Source: Brevibacillus brevis
GTDB taxonomy: Bacteria; Bacillota; Bacilli; Brevibacillales; Brevibacillaceae
Direction: 5' to 3'
DNA length: 64,000 nucleotides
NCBI RefSeq assembly: GCF_900637055.1
Contig: NZ_LR134338.1
Coordinates: 4,801,001-4,865,000 of the forward strand
The notes under the pieces are model-generated. The model did not search any database. It was not told the origin of the DNA and was given only the letters and a program-made list of their open reading frames with translations. Positions 43,081 through 51,581 of this stretch are shown here, one piece after another. Numbering within the stretch: the first letter of the stretch is position 1; every line of letters starts with the position of its first letter. The translations under genes and the position numbers were made by a program.

Positions 43081-43551
43081 ATGACCTATTCAACCGCATT
43101 GACACTTTGGCTCACCATCCAGGAACGTTTTCACAAGACTGCGAAAAGCTTGCCCGAGCAAGATTTGCGTTTGAGCATGAATGGAGTCTCCATCGGGTAT
43201 ATGCTGCGCCATAGCGCTGAGGTCGAGTACATGTTTGCCGAATGGTTTTTCGGCCGGAGCATCCCAGTGGACGTAGAGCTATTGACGAAAAACGGTCCTG
43301 CCGGAACCAAAGTTACATTTACCAACGTGCAAGAGCTCGCTGATTTCATGACCGCTTCCAACCAACACCTGATCGATGCGATGCGTGACTTACCGGAGGA
43401 AGCTTGGCACAAATCCGTTGAAACGCCATTGGGCTCTTCTACTCCTTTGGAAGCATTGGGTCGCCTCATGTATCACACGGGTATCCATGCCGGACAAATT
43501 TCGCAGATTCAAAAATCATTTCACACCAAAGAAAAAGAACTCACCCACTGA
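43081..43551 (+). CDS. DinB-fold protein of the heme operon
   Basis: A 156-residue protein with a four-helix DinB/YfiT-like fold. GGAGGGG precedes ATG 43081. MLRHSAEVEYMFAEW and LMYHTGIHAGQISQIQ supply His residues that form the usual metal site, with one replaced or shifted. Many DinB-fold proteins are metal-dependent thiol transferases. It closes the Fur-regulated operon, 16 bases after the HugZ-like gene. Its role there is unknown. Confidence 0.82.
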   Translation: MTYSTALTLWLTIQERFHKTAKSLPEQDLRLSMNGVSIGYMLRHSAEVEYMFAEWFFGRSIPVDVELLTKNGPAGTKVTFTNVQELADFMTASNQHLIDAMRDLPEEAWHKSVETPLGSSTPLEALGRLMYHTGIHAGQISQIQKSFHTKEKELTH

Positions 43552-43580
43552 GTTCGATTACTGCCTTTCACACGCCAAAA

Positions 43581-43612
43581 AGAGCTTCCCGTCTCTCTTG
43601 ACTGGAAGCTCT
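43581..43612. terminator. Terminator between the heme operon and the M20 gene
   Basis: AGAGCTTCC (43581-43589) pairs with GGAAGCTCT (43604-43612). The minus strand continues into four T, so it fits the amidohydrolase gene best; it may also stop the plus-strand operon. Confidence 0.65.
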
Positions 43613-43633
43613 TCTGCATGTATGCCACTCTCG

Positions 43634-44818
43634 TTACATCACGATTTTTCTTGCCGCGTTGACGAACATTTTTACGCCGACTTCGAGCGCATCCTCGTCG
43701 ATCGTAAAGCGTGGATGGTGGTGTGGATATGTGATGCCTTTTTCTTTGTTTCCGGCAGCGACGTAGAAGAAGCAGCCTGGCGCTTTTTGCTGGAAGGCGG
43801 AGAAATCCTCGCCACCCATGGTTGGACGCATATGCTCTACCCATTCTGCTCCCAGTGATTCTTCGACGACCTCTTCCATCAATTTCGTCACTTCAGCATC
43901 GTTGATGACCGGGCGATAGCCAAATTCGTATTTGAACTTGTACCCCGCGCCGTGTGCTTCTGTAATGCCTTTGATCACGCGTTCCATGAGTCCCGGAACC
44001 GACTCGCGCAGATTTTTGTCAAAGCTGCGGACTGTCCCGCAAATCTCTACAGCACCCGGAATGACGTTATGTGTTGTTCCACCCACAAATTGTGTGACAG
44101 AAAGAACCAGATTATCGAGCGGATCCGCATTGCGGGATACGATGTGCTGGAGGTTAGTCACCACTTGTGCCGCAATTGCAATGCTGTCGATCGTTTCATG
44201 CGGGAGCGCCGCATGTCCGCCTTTTCCAAGAACAGTGATCCAGAACGTATCAGGAGCTGCCATCATTGGACCTGGGCAGATACCCACTGTCCCAAACTCC
44301 ATCGTCGACCACAGATGCGTGCCAATCACCATATCTACGCCGTCCATGACGCCTGCCTGTACCATTTCCTCCGCTCCGCCTGGGTATACTTCCTCCGCGT
44401 GCTGAAAGAAGAAACGAACCTCTCCCTTGATCTGATCCTTCATCCCGGACAGCAGCTTTGCCGTTCCGAGCAGCATGGAAGTATGTCCGTCGTGTCCGCA
44501 CGCATGCATGACGCCAGGATTTTTCGATACGAATTCAAACGTATTCTCTTCCGTAATCGGCAATGCGTCCATGTCAGCGCGCATGGCGAGCACTTTTCCA
44601 GGCTGGGAACCGATCAATCTGGCCATCACACTGTTTTTCGTCGGTCTGGACACTTCCAGATTGCCAAAGGTAAGCAGTGTCTCATATACAAACTGTGCTG
44701 TTTTTTCTTCATGGAAGGATAATTCCGGATTCTCGTGCAAATACCGTCTCCACGCGATTACCTGATCCTTGATTTCTTCGACCGCCTTATTAAGCGTTCC
44801 CACTGCTGTTGCTGTCAT
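43634..44818 (-). CDS. M20 family amidohydrolase (N-acyl amino acid amidohydrolase / HipO-like)
   Basis: A 394-residue protein. LAMRADMDALPI, HACGHDGHTSMLLGTAK, FFFQHAEEVYPGGAEEM, and the terminal ADFSAFQ-type MGGEDFSAFQQ provide the di-metal ligands of the M20D group. These enzymes remove acyl groups from amino acids or hydrolyse hippurate-like substrates. It follows another M20-fold gene on the same strand with only 51 bases between, so they are likely an operon for use of N-acyl or N-carbamoyl compounds. CAGGAGGAG precedes the start. Confidence 0.93.
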   Translation of the reverse strand: MTATAVGTLNKAVEEIKDQVIAWRRYLHENPELSFHEEKTAQFVYETLLTFGNLEVSRPTKNSVMARLIGSQPGKVLAMRADMDALPITEENTFEFVSKNPGVMHACGHDGHTSMLLGTAKLLSGMKDQIKGEVRFFFQHAEEVYPGGAEEMVQAGVMDGVDMVIGTHLWSTMEFGTVGICPGPMMAAPDTFWITVLGKGGHAALPHETIDSIAIAAQVVTNLQHIVSRNADPLDNLVLSVTQFVGGTTHNVIPGAVEICGTVRSFDKNLRESVPGLMERVIKGITEAHGAGYKFKYEFGYRPVINDAEVTKLMEEVVEESLGAEWVEHMRPTMGGEDFSAFQQKAPGCFFYVAAGNKEKGITYPHHHPRFTIDEDALEVGVKMFVNAARKIVM

Positions 44819-44869
44819 CGCCGCTCTCCTCCTGATTTACGTGGCTCCCCCACTTACTATCTCTTATGC

Positions 44870-46093
44870 CTATTTTGCCAAGGATAAAACGGTTCGGTAC
44901 AGTACTTGCGCTCCGTTCGCACAATCCTCTTTTGTCGTGAACTCTGCCGGGTTGTGGCTAATGCCATCCTTGGAACGAGCGAAAATCATCCCAACCGGGC
45001 ACAGCTCAACTAGCTGCATGCAATCATGCCCTGCGCCACTTGGCAGTCTAAATGCTTCCAAGCCTTCAGCCTCACACGCTTCGGCTACAGCATTCTGGAT
45101 ATCGTCCGAGCATACAGCAGGAGCTATGCGTTGCAGCAGCTCTACTTTCAACGTCACATTGCGATTAGCACAGATCGCTTTTGCCCGTTCATAAATACGC
45201 TGTTCCACTTCATCACGGATCGCTTCATCCACATCGCGCAAATCAAGCGAAAACTCGACTCGTCCCGGAATGACATTCACTCCACCAGGGAAAGCTTGCA
45301 GCCTTCCAACCGTCCCTACACTGGTTCCAGTCCGTCCGGCTTCTTCCTCAATAGCAAGCATCACCTGAGCGGCGGCTGCCATCGGATCACGGCGCAAATT
45401 CATCGGCGTTGCCCCGGCATGACCGGCTTCTCCCTCTAGCACGAAATTCAACCAGAGCGGACCCGCTACTCCTGTCACGATCCCGACAGATAGCCCGCGG
45501 CTCTCCAGTACCTTGCCTTGCTCGATATGTAGCTCTACATACGCTTTCACACTTCCGGGAGTTCTGGCAGCGAGACTGGTGCGATCCGGATCAAGACCCG
45601 TTTGTCGCATGGCTTCGGCAATCGAGATCCCATTCTTGTCTGCTTGTTCCAGCTCGTCACGCTTGATCAGACCCGCGATACCGCGACTGCCGATCATCCC
45701 GTAACCAAAACGCGTTCCTTCTTCATCCGTGAACGCGATGACTTCGATCGGATGCTCTGTTTCGATCCCCTGTTCCTGCATCGTCTGTAAAACTTCTACA
45801 CCAGCCAGTACCCCAAGTGGGCCGTCATAATCGCCGCCATTTGGTACGGAGTCGATATGCGAGCCAACCAAAACGACAGGAGCGGCCGGATTTTTCCCTT
45901 CTTTTCGCCCAATCAAATTCCCGACCTCATCTTCGCGAACGCAGAGACCTGCTTCCTTCATAAAGCCTGTGACGAGATCCTTTGCCGCCCGTTCCTCAGG
46001 CGTAAAAGACAACCGGGTGATGCCGCCCGCCTCTTGCTTCCCAATGTTGCCAAGCTGTCCCAATCGATCCCACAATCGATCCGAATTGATCAT
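44870..46093 (-). CDS. Allantoate amidohydrolase / N-carbamoyl-L-amino-acid hydrolase family
   Basis: A 407-residue M20C-type protein. GSHIDSVPNGGDYDGPLGV and FTDEEGTRFGYGMIGS carry the metal ligands, ELHIEQGKVLE is a family signature, and PSGAGHDCMQL holds a late metal-binding His. Members hydrolyse N-carbamoyl amino acids or allantoate, releasing ammonia and carbon dioxide. No purine-catabolism genes are near, so a carbamoyl-amino-acid or beta-ureido substrate is as likely as allantoate. AAGGAGGAG precedes the ATG. A pair of direct repeats lies upstream. Confidence 0.92.
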   Translation of the reverse strand: MINSDRLWDRLGQLGNIGKQEAGGITRLSFTPEERAAKDLVTGFMKEAGLCVREDEVGNLIGRKEGKNPAAPVVLVGSHIDSVPNGGDYDGPLGVLAGVEVLQTMQEQGIETEHPIEVIAFTDEEGTRFGYGMIGSRGIAGLIKRDELEQADKNGISIAEAMRQTGLDPDRTSLAARTPGSVKAYVELHIEQGKVLESRGLSVGIVTGVAGPLWLNFVLEGEAGHAGATPMNLRRDPMAAAAQVMLAIEEEAGRTGTSVGTVGRLQAFPGGVNVIPGRVEFSLDLRDVDEAIRDEVEQRIYERAKAICANRNVTLKVELLQRIAPAVCSDDIQNAVAEACEAEGLEAFRLPSGAGHDCMQLVELCPVGMIFARSKDGISHNPAEFTTKEDCANGAQVLYRTVLSLAK

Positions 46094-46125
46094 GACGCGC
46101 CACTCCTCCTTCTATGTAGTGCCAA

Positions 46126-46144
46126 TAACGGTTGATTAACGGTT
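46126..46144. promoter_or_regulatory. Direct repeat upstream of the M20 operon
   Basis: TAACGGTT occurs at 46126-46133 and again at 46137-46144, 11 bases apart, so both lie on one face of the helix. The position, 33 bases before the start codon, suggests a regulator site. The regulator is unknown. Confidence 0.4.
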
Positions 46145-46230
46145 ATGTCCTTAATTGTATAATAGTCTGTCTATTTTGAAAAGGCGGCAACCTTGGACCC
46201 CGAAATAAAGTCCTAGACTGCCGCATCTCT

Positions 46231-46356
46231 TCATTCCGCATGACAAATCCATCTCCCAAAAAGTCCCGTAGAATGAAACCTGCTTCTATTCGTAAAGCCA
46301 GATTCTCTCAATAGCTGTTCGATTTTAGGTTCAGATAGAAAAGAATCATTTGTCAT
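46231..46356 (-). pseudogene. Remnant of a SAM-dependent methyltransferase (C-terminal end)
   Basis: The minus-strand frame encodes about 41 residues from ATG 46356, and it stays open upstream into the HEAT-like gene. FLSEPKIEQLLRESGFT and a final FGRWICH resemble the end of class I methyltransferases, where the text IExLLxxAGF is common. Nothing matching the SAM-binding core is present. It is most simply a decayed gene tail next to the HEAT-like gene. Confidence 0.4.
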
Positions 46357-46394
46357 GAGGGTATTTCCCATCTCGTCTACTTTCGCTGATTTCC

Positions 46395-46832
46395 TTATGG
46401 AGATCCTTCTACGTTATAATTGATGTCCTCCAATGCTTCCGCCGCAGTTTCCCTAATAGAATCGTTCGGAGAATGTAAGTAAGGCTCCATTACTTTTATA
46501 AATTTTCGGTTTTTTGAACAACCAAGGATGGATAATGCATAATCAAGGATAGCATCGTCTAGTGTTGGCAGAACATCTGCTAATGGATCCCATTCTACAT
46601 TTCTTGCGACACCTTGATATGTTACTGCATTCATGAGTAGATAAAACAACCTTTCCTTTACATCAAAGTTTTCTTCTGCAATTGCAAGGTCTAAGGCATG
46701 CTCTGTAAATGTTATCACGTCATTCGGATCATGGGTTCCATACTCCAGCAAATCACCAATTTCAGCCAATCTGATGTCTAGATCTTCACCTCTATTCAAG
46801 AATAATCTTTTCAGGTAGGTAACGTCGATCAT
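46395..46832 (-). CDS. HEAT-like repeat protein
   Basis: A 145-residue soluble, acidic, all-helical protein. The last part, LDYALSILGCSKNRKFIKVMEPYL and IRETAAEALEDI, has the look of HEAT repeats. It resembles small immunity or contact proteins but I cannot name a family. It overlaps the kinase gene by ATGA, so the two are co-translated. Confidence 0.7.
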   Translation of the reverse strand: MIDVTYLKRLFLNRGEDLDIRLAEIGDLLEYGTHDPNDVITFTEHALDLAIAEENFDVKERLFYLLMNAVTYQGVARNVEWDPLADVLPTLDDAILDYALSILGCSKNRKFIKVMEPYLHSPNDSIRETAAEALEDINYNVEGSP

Positions 46833-47782
46833 ATGATCCTCCTATCAATCTTCCTTAATTCCCCTTTCAAATGCCCGATCGTCTCTACTCGATCCCCTGC
46901 CTCCTGCTCATCAAACAAGAGCTGCTCTAGCAATTCACATATATCTTCCAACGCACGTCGGATTTGATAGAATTCCAACGCTTGTCGATTGATCACATAA
47001 TTTGTATGTGTTTTCCGATAGATAGCCATAAACTCCTCAAAAAAAGGCTCCTCTACCAAAAACATCAGATCTGCTTCTACCGGAGCCAGCTTCAATCCTT
47101 CCCAGTCTATGAGAATAAGCTGCTGACCAGATTGCATCAGATTCCAGTTATGAAGGTCCGTATGGCAAAGTTTCATTTTCATCTCACTGCCTCGCAATTC
47201 GTCTCCAATCACCTCCAACTGATTCATGCGGTCAGCCAGTACGTTTACAAAAGGTTTGACGATTTCATTCACATCGTCCGGCAGACGGTGGATATCTTCG
47301 TTCAGCATTTCTCGAAACTGCTCGGCAAATGGGATGCGGAAGTCTTCCTTGATTGCAGCCGTACTGACCGGGATTTCTTCCCCGTACAAATGCAACTCCG
47401 CTATGATTTCTGCTAGCTGGCGAACTTGCAACGAGTGTAACGCTTGGTTCCCAATGGTTTTCCCCTCAATATAGGCAAACAGCTGATAGATGCCCATGTC
47501 GTCTTCATGTTTATACGCGGCGTTTCTTGTCAGCAGCGGAACTGGAAGTTTGCCTTGCAGTCTGGTCTGGCGTGATAGCCACTGGATAATGGGAACATAC
47601 TTATCGATCAGCGCTGTCCACTTGGGCGTAGATGCTCTGCTTTTTTCATAGACCTTCAAGAAATAGCAATGCTGGTCGCTGATGACTTTATAAGCAAGCG
47701 CCGACCATCCTCCTTGCTGAGGGGTCACATCAACAGCGTCTATATCATAATGGTGTCTCACTATGTTTTTTAAATGATCCAT
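46829..47782 (-). CDS. APH(9)-like aminoglycoside phosphotransferase family protein
   Basis: A 317-residue protein kinase-like fold. The catalytic loop is CHTDLHNWNLM with Asp ~209, and the metal-binding motif is LIDWEGLKLAPVEADLMF. These two segments are close to those of spectinomycin phosphotransferases of the APH(9) group. The ATP-binding Lys is in YFLKVYE near residue 45. It could inactivate spectinomycin or phosphorylate another small molecule; many environmental homologues have unknown substrates. It has GAAAGGAG before its start. Confidence 0.82.
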   Translation of the reverse strand: MDHLKNIVRHHYDIDAVDVTPQQGGWSALAYKVISDQHCYFLKVYEKSRASTPKWTALIDKYVPIIQWLSRQTRLQGKLPVPLLTRNAAYKHEDDMGIYQLFAYIEGKTIGNQALHSLQVRQLAEIIAELHLYGEEIPVSTAAIKEDFRIPFAEQFREMLNEDIHRLPDDVNEIVKPFVNVLADRMNQLEVIGDELRGSEMKMKLCHTDLHNWNLMQSGQQLILIDWEGLKLAPVEADLMFLVEEPFFEEFMAIYRKTHTNYVINRQALEFYQIRRALEDICELLEQLLFDEQEAGDRVETIGHLKGELRKIDRRII

Positions 47783-47835
47783 GGGATACTCCTTTCCAAC
47801 TCCCTATATATACGAGGTAAATTACCACCAACATA

Positions 47836-47875
47836 CAAAAAATTGCCTTGCCCCACAAGAGGAGCAAGACAATTT
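47836..47875 (-). terminator. Terminator of the neutral protease gene
   Basis: AAATTGCCTTGC and GCAAGACAATTT (47840-47875) form a hairpin with one mismatch. On the minus strand it runs into six T. Confidence 0.8.
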
Positions 47876-47919
47876 CTAATAGTACGACAAATATTTCGTG
47901 TCACAAAATATTTTAGTGA

Positions 47920-49506
47920 TTATTGCACACCAATTGCATCATACGCATCTTTTACAGATTCTACTTGTTGGGAATTAGCACCGAAAAGGACTGTTGCGGA
48001 TTGAATAGCTGCTTGTCGCATAGCGGAGAAATTAGAGTTTGGATTGAGGTAGTTTGTTAGAGCGTAGTAGTAGATTTTTGCTGTGTCATTGCGACCAATG
48101 CCTGTAACCGTTACACCGTGGTGTGAACCACCCTCTGCGAGGAGATATGCCGCTTTGTTATTGATACCGCTGTTGATGTGTACGCCTCCATTGTCATTTG
48201 GACCTGTGTATCGATCGCTGTAGTGGTCAGGATCGCCAGCCACTGTCGGATCTTCGAGAGAGCGCAGTGCATCTCCAGGTGTTCCTGGCGTGTATACATC
48301 TTCACCCATCAGCCAATCATCGTTGTCAATCATTGCCCCGAAGATGTCAGAGATAGATTCATTTAACGCACCCGATTCGTTTTGATAGATCAGATTCGCT
48401 GTTTTTTCTGTAACGGCATGTGTTAATTCATGTGCGACAACATCCAAGCCAGCGGACAATGGGCGGAATACGCTTCCATCTCCATCCCCGTATACCATTT
48501 GTACGCCGTTCCAGAATGCGTTGTTGTAGTTGCTACCGTAATGGACAGTGGAGATCATTTTCGCACCATTGTTATCGTAGCTGTTGCGGTTATGTTCGTT
48601 TTTGTAGTAATCGTAAGTTGCCTGTGCATAGGCATGCGCGTCAACAAGTGCTCCATCTGTCCACTTGTTATCGGTATCAGAGCCAAGAGTGCCTGGGAGA
48701 GTATATCTGTTCCGTGCGTTGTACGTCTCGATTCCCTTGCCGCGCGTTGTATCTTTCGCTGTATAGTTGGTATTGCTTACTTTTGTTACTTCGAACGATT
48801 TGGAGTCACCTAGTACCCCTGTGCCCGTTCCTGTAATCTCATGGAGCATATTGTATTTGTTAATCACATCACCAGAATGCGCATCAATGAAATACTTCCA
48901 ACGTCCTGGTAGCGGATCAAGGAAATTCAGCTCCACTTCGTAAGCTAAATACGATTCATCTTCGTGGATGTAGATATAGAGGTTGCCTTTTGGCTTCACC
49001 TCGAACTTCTCCACTTTTTCGTCGATCTCATCCTCCAAATCCTTGATGGCCTCTTTGACTGCCTTATCTGCCTTCAGCTTTGGTTTTTTCGTCAGCTTAT
49101 CATTATCTGACAAGTTAGGTGCGTAGTTCCCGAGGAATGCCGTTACATTTCCATCCTCGTTTACGTGAATCGTCTGCTGATAACCATAGACCGGGATGCC
49201 CTCGTACATTTCTTGTACGCGGTAGTGAGTCATGTCTGTCTCTCTGTCTGTCACTTCATCAAGCACTTTAAAGTGATCTCTCACTTCTCCATCAATGCGG
49301 AAGGAATCTTGATGTTGCTCCAGGAATCCCCAAACTTTGTCTTCGCCATCCAGATCTTCTGCCTCGAACTCTTCTCCGATAAATTCGGGGGTATCCCACT
49401 CAGCGCTATAGACGATGTTTTCGGATTCTGCCTGCGCAGCTAGCGGCAGGAATGTGGAGGTACCTAATGCGAAGCTGAGTGTTACTGCAAAAACCGATTT
49501 TTTCAT
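47920..49506 (-). CDS. npr: Thermolysin-like neutral metalloprotease (M4), secreted
   Basis: A 528-residue preproprotein. The signal peptide (VFAVTLSFALGTSTFLPLAAQA) is followed by an FTP/PepSY propeptide (~30-225) and the mature M4 enzyme. The zinc-binding HELTHAV lies near residue 359 and GALNESISDIFG supplies the third ligand. NDNGGVHINSGINNKAAYL carries the catalytic His. It is exported and cleaves itself to give the mature protease. AAGGAGGAA precedes the ATG. It stands alone with its own terminator. Confidence 0.96.
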   Translation of the reverse strand: MKKSVFAVTLSFALGTSTFLPLAAQAESENIVYSAEWDTPEFIGEEFEAEDLDGEDKVWGFLEQHQDSFRIDGEVRDHFKVLDEVTDRETDMTHYRVQEMYEGIPVYGYQQTIHVNEDGNVTAFLGNYAPNLSDNDKLTKKPKLKADKAVKEAIKDLEDEIDEKVEKFEVKPKGNLYIYIHEDESYLAYEVELNFLDPLPGRWKYFIDAHSGDVINKYNMLHEITGTGTGVLGDSKSFEVTKVSNTNYTAKDTTRGKGIETYNARNRYTLPGTLGSDTDNKWTDGALVDAHAYAQATYDYYKNEHNRNSYDNNGAKMISTVHYGSNYNNAFWNGVQMVYGDGDGSVFRPLSAGLDVVAHELTHAVTEKTANLIYQNESGALNESISDIFGAMIDNDDWLMGEDVYTPGTPGDALRSLEDPTVAGDPDHYSDRYTGPNDNGGVHINSGINNKAAYLLAEGGSHHGVTVTGIGRNDTAKIYYYALTNYLNPNSNFSAMRQAAIQSATVLFGANSQQVESVKDAYDAIGVQ

Positions 49507-49613
49507 ACTTGTTAATTCCTCCTTGGAAATTATTGTTTTTTATGTAAGTTCATAGTTGTTTACATCTCTTATTATTTGTCATAAATGTGAATTTGAGAAC
49601 AATTTTTTAACGA

Positions 49614-49643
49614 CAAAAAAATCATTTCCTGAAAGAAATGATT
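49614..49643 (-). terminator. Terminator of the 49664-50968 gene
   Basis: AATCATTTC (49620-49628) pairs with GAAATGATT (49635-49643), and the minus strand continues into seven T. Confidence 0.85.
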
Positions 49644-49663
49644 AATTGGTAAATTTATTACAA

Positions 49664-50968
49664 TTAGGCTTGCCATACAATCCGATACACCTTGCGTGGT
49701 CTGCCCCGCGGGTGCGGATTTTCTTCCCCAATTACTTGCGCGAGGCCCTTTGACTCCAGTTCAATCAGGATACGTCTGGCACTTCGCGGCAATATTTGCA
49801 GGTGCGAAGCCAATTCATGGGCTTGAATCTCCTGAGACCCGCGCTTTTTCAGTATGGAATCGAGCTTTGCCAGCGTCATGACGCTGAGTGAGGTAAGCTG
49901 GCTGAGTGCTTGCAGCTTCTCTGAGTCGTACCGAAACGTGAGCTGTTCGTCTCGCCCAAGCGGCCCCACGATGCTTTTGTCATCGAAAAAGACCATCCAG
50001 TTGCCGGTACCTCGCTCTTTGGCGTGCAAGAGAGCCGCGCCACCGTGGATTTCCGCTTCATAAGCGGTCTTGCCAATCCCGATCCCACACGTTACCAGAT
50101 CAGCACGAATACCGAACATCTCATCCAAGTCGGGAATTGTCGAATAATCACGAGTAACTTCTTGCAAATTCCCCCGCGTTGTAAAAATGACGTAGCGTCC
50201 GGGACCCGCTGTCTTCAGTGAGCCTTGCAAATGCTTCGCGTAGCGCAGCAGTTTTTCCATCGTCTTGATCTCGGCGTTTTGCCATTCATCTGTGGAAAAG
50301 TTGCTACCGGCAAGCTCGCGAAATGGATCAATCTCCATCATCTGCACGGCAATTTGGGTATCTTTGAAGTGAAGCATCTCGTGCGTTCGCAAAAGCATGT
50401 GAATGACCGAAATCACACCTGCGCGTGTCGGCACGACCCGATGTACAGGGACACCTCGCCGTACCAGCTCTACATCTGCTGTCCGCAAGCAGGTGACTGC
50501 CACCTTTGTCTTGCCTGCCCTCCAAAGCTGTTCGTGGTAATCCGCCAGTTCATCGGCTGAGATCGCTCCCTCGTAATGCTTGAGCCATTTGTAGCCACCA
50601 GCGATGCCCGCTTCGTCCATAAAATGCTCCAGTTCTTCTGGTGAAAATGTATCAAAGCTGACTTCATCCACCCGGATTCCCAATTGATGGGATAGATGAA
50701 GCAAGGTTCTGTACAAGCTCGCACCGAGATGAGGCACATAAGCCATCGGCGCTTGGACCTTGCCTGACTCGCTCACCATGGCATAAGGGACCTGTCCGGA
50801 GAAAAGCCACATATCCACCTCATCCACATGCGGCATGATCAGATCGAGGATCTCTTCTTCTTTCCAATAGACAATCGGCAAGTATTCAATTTCGGGAAAC
50901 TCCCGCATGACTGATTCGATGATAGCAAGTGAATCATCCGCGCCTATTACGCCTAGTCGCAGCTTCAA
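49664..50968 (-). CDS. Putative transcription regulator with a nucleotide-cyclase-like domain
   Basis: A 434-residue protein. A GTG at 50986 is possible, but GAGGGA lies six bases before a TTG at 50968 (MKLRLGVIGADD), the better start. The N-terminal half looks like a ligand-sensing domain (VPYVAYVP-like MAYVPHLGAS). The middle, GRYVIFTTRGNL and GIGIGKTAYEAEIHGGAAL, resembles GTP cyclohydrolase III or GGDEF-type palm domains. The C-terminal ~90 residues are a winged helix (IQAHELASHLQILPRSARRIL). It is a lone gene. I do not know the family's signal or targets. Confidence 0.75.
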   Translation of the reverse strand: MKLRLGVIGADDSLAIIESVMREFPEIEYLPIVYWKEEEILDLIMPHVDEVDMWLFSGQVPYAMVSESGKVQAPMAYVPHLGASLYRTLLHLSHQLGIRVDEVSFDTFSPEELEHFMDEAGIAGGYKWLKHYEGAISADELADYHEQLWRAGKTKVAVTCLRTADVELVRRGVPVHRVVPTRAGVISVIHMLLRTHEMLHFKDTQIAVQMMEIDPFRELAGSNFSTDEWQNAEIKTMEKLLRYAKHLQGSLKTAGPGRYVIFTTRGNLQEVTRDYSTIPDLDEMFGIRADLVTCGIGIGKTAYEAEIHGGAALLHAKERGTGNWMVFFDDKSIVGPLGRDEQLTFRYDSEKLQALSQLTSLSVMTLAKLDSILKKRGSQEIQAHELASHLQILPRSARRILIELESKGLAQVIGEENPHPRGRPRKVYRIVWQA

Positions 50969-51029
50969 CAAAATTCCCTCTTTCACACCAATCTCTTTCT
51001 CCTAGGATAACATACTCCCTTTCTTTTTC

Positions 51030-51566
51030 TCATCGGGGGATCATTTTACCTGCTGCCTCCCCAATCCGGTGTGCAGCATACAAAACAGGGATGATCAACA
51101 AGCTGTACGGCAACGTGCTCCAAATCAACGGCCACGTCACAAGCCCAGCTTCAAGCAATCGATCATACGCATACACACTATAGGGCAAAACGAATGCTAC
51201 TGCCGTCACCACACCAGGTGTGTACGTACGAAGGACAACGGTATGACCAACATGCATGAAAACATGAAGAAACATCACGTGCAGACAAACCAGAAAAAAC
51301 GGGAGGTACGTTCCAGCCGAAAGTGTCGTGACAGTCAGGATGACCGCTGCCGATAAAACGGCGAAAATACAAGAGACTGCGACGGCAAATTGCGCTGTGC
51401 TCATCGAAAGCGAAGGCTCAATCAACTTCATAAGCCGTTCTGGCACAGTCTGTCTAATGATGTCTTTCTTGGCTCGCACCCAACCTTCTACCATCACGAT
51501 CTCCTCGAGATCATGAAACATGAAAACGACTAAAAACAGCCAAATCAGATGGGGCAGCTCCAGCAT
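51030..51566 (-). CDS. HXXEE-type membrane protein
   Basis: A 178-residue integral membrane protein with about five segments. The N-terminal MFHDLEEI is the HXXEE motif that names the family, and a second His pair lies in HVFMHVGH, consistent with a membrane-embedded metal or catalytic site. Function of the family is unknown. It is 15 bases downstream of the TetR-type gene and is probably its target. Confidence 0.82.
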   Translation of the reverse strand: MLELPHLIWLFLVVFMFHDLEEIVMVEGWVRAKKDIIRQTVPERLMKLIEPSLSMSTAQFAVAVSCIFAVLSAAVILTVTTLSAGTYLPFFLVCLHVMFLHVFMHVGHTVVLRTYTPGVVTAVAFVLPYSVYAYDRLLEAGLVTWPLIWSTLPYSLLIIPVLYAAHRIGEAAGKMIPR

Positions 51567-51581
51567 ACAAGCACCCTCTTC

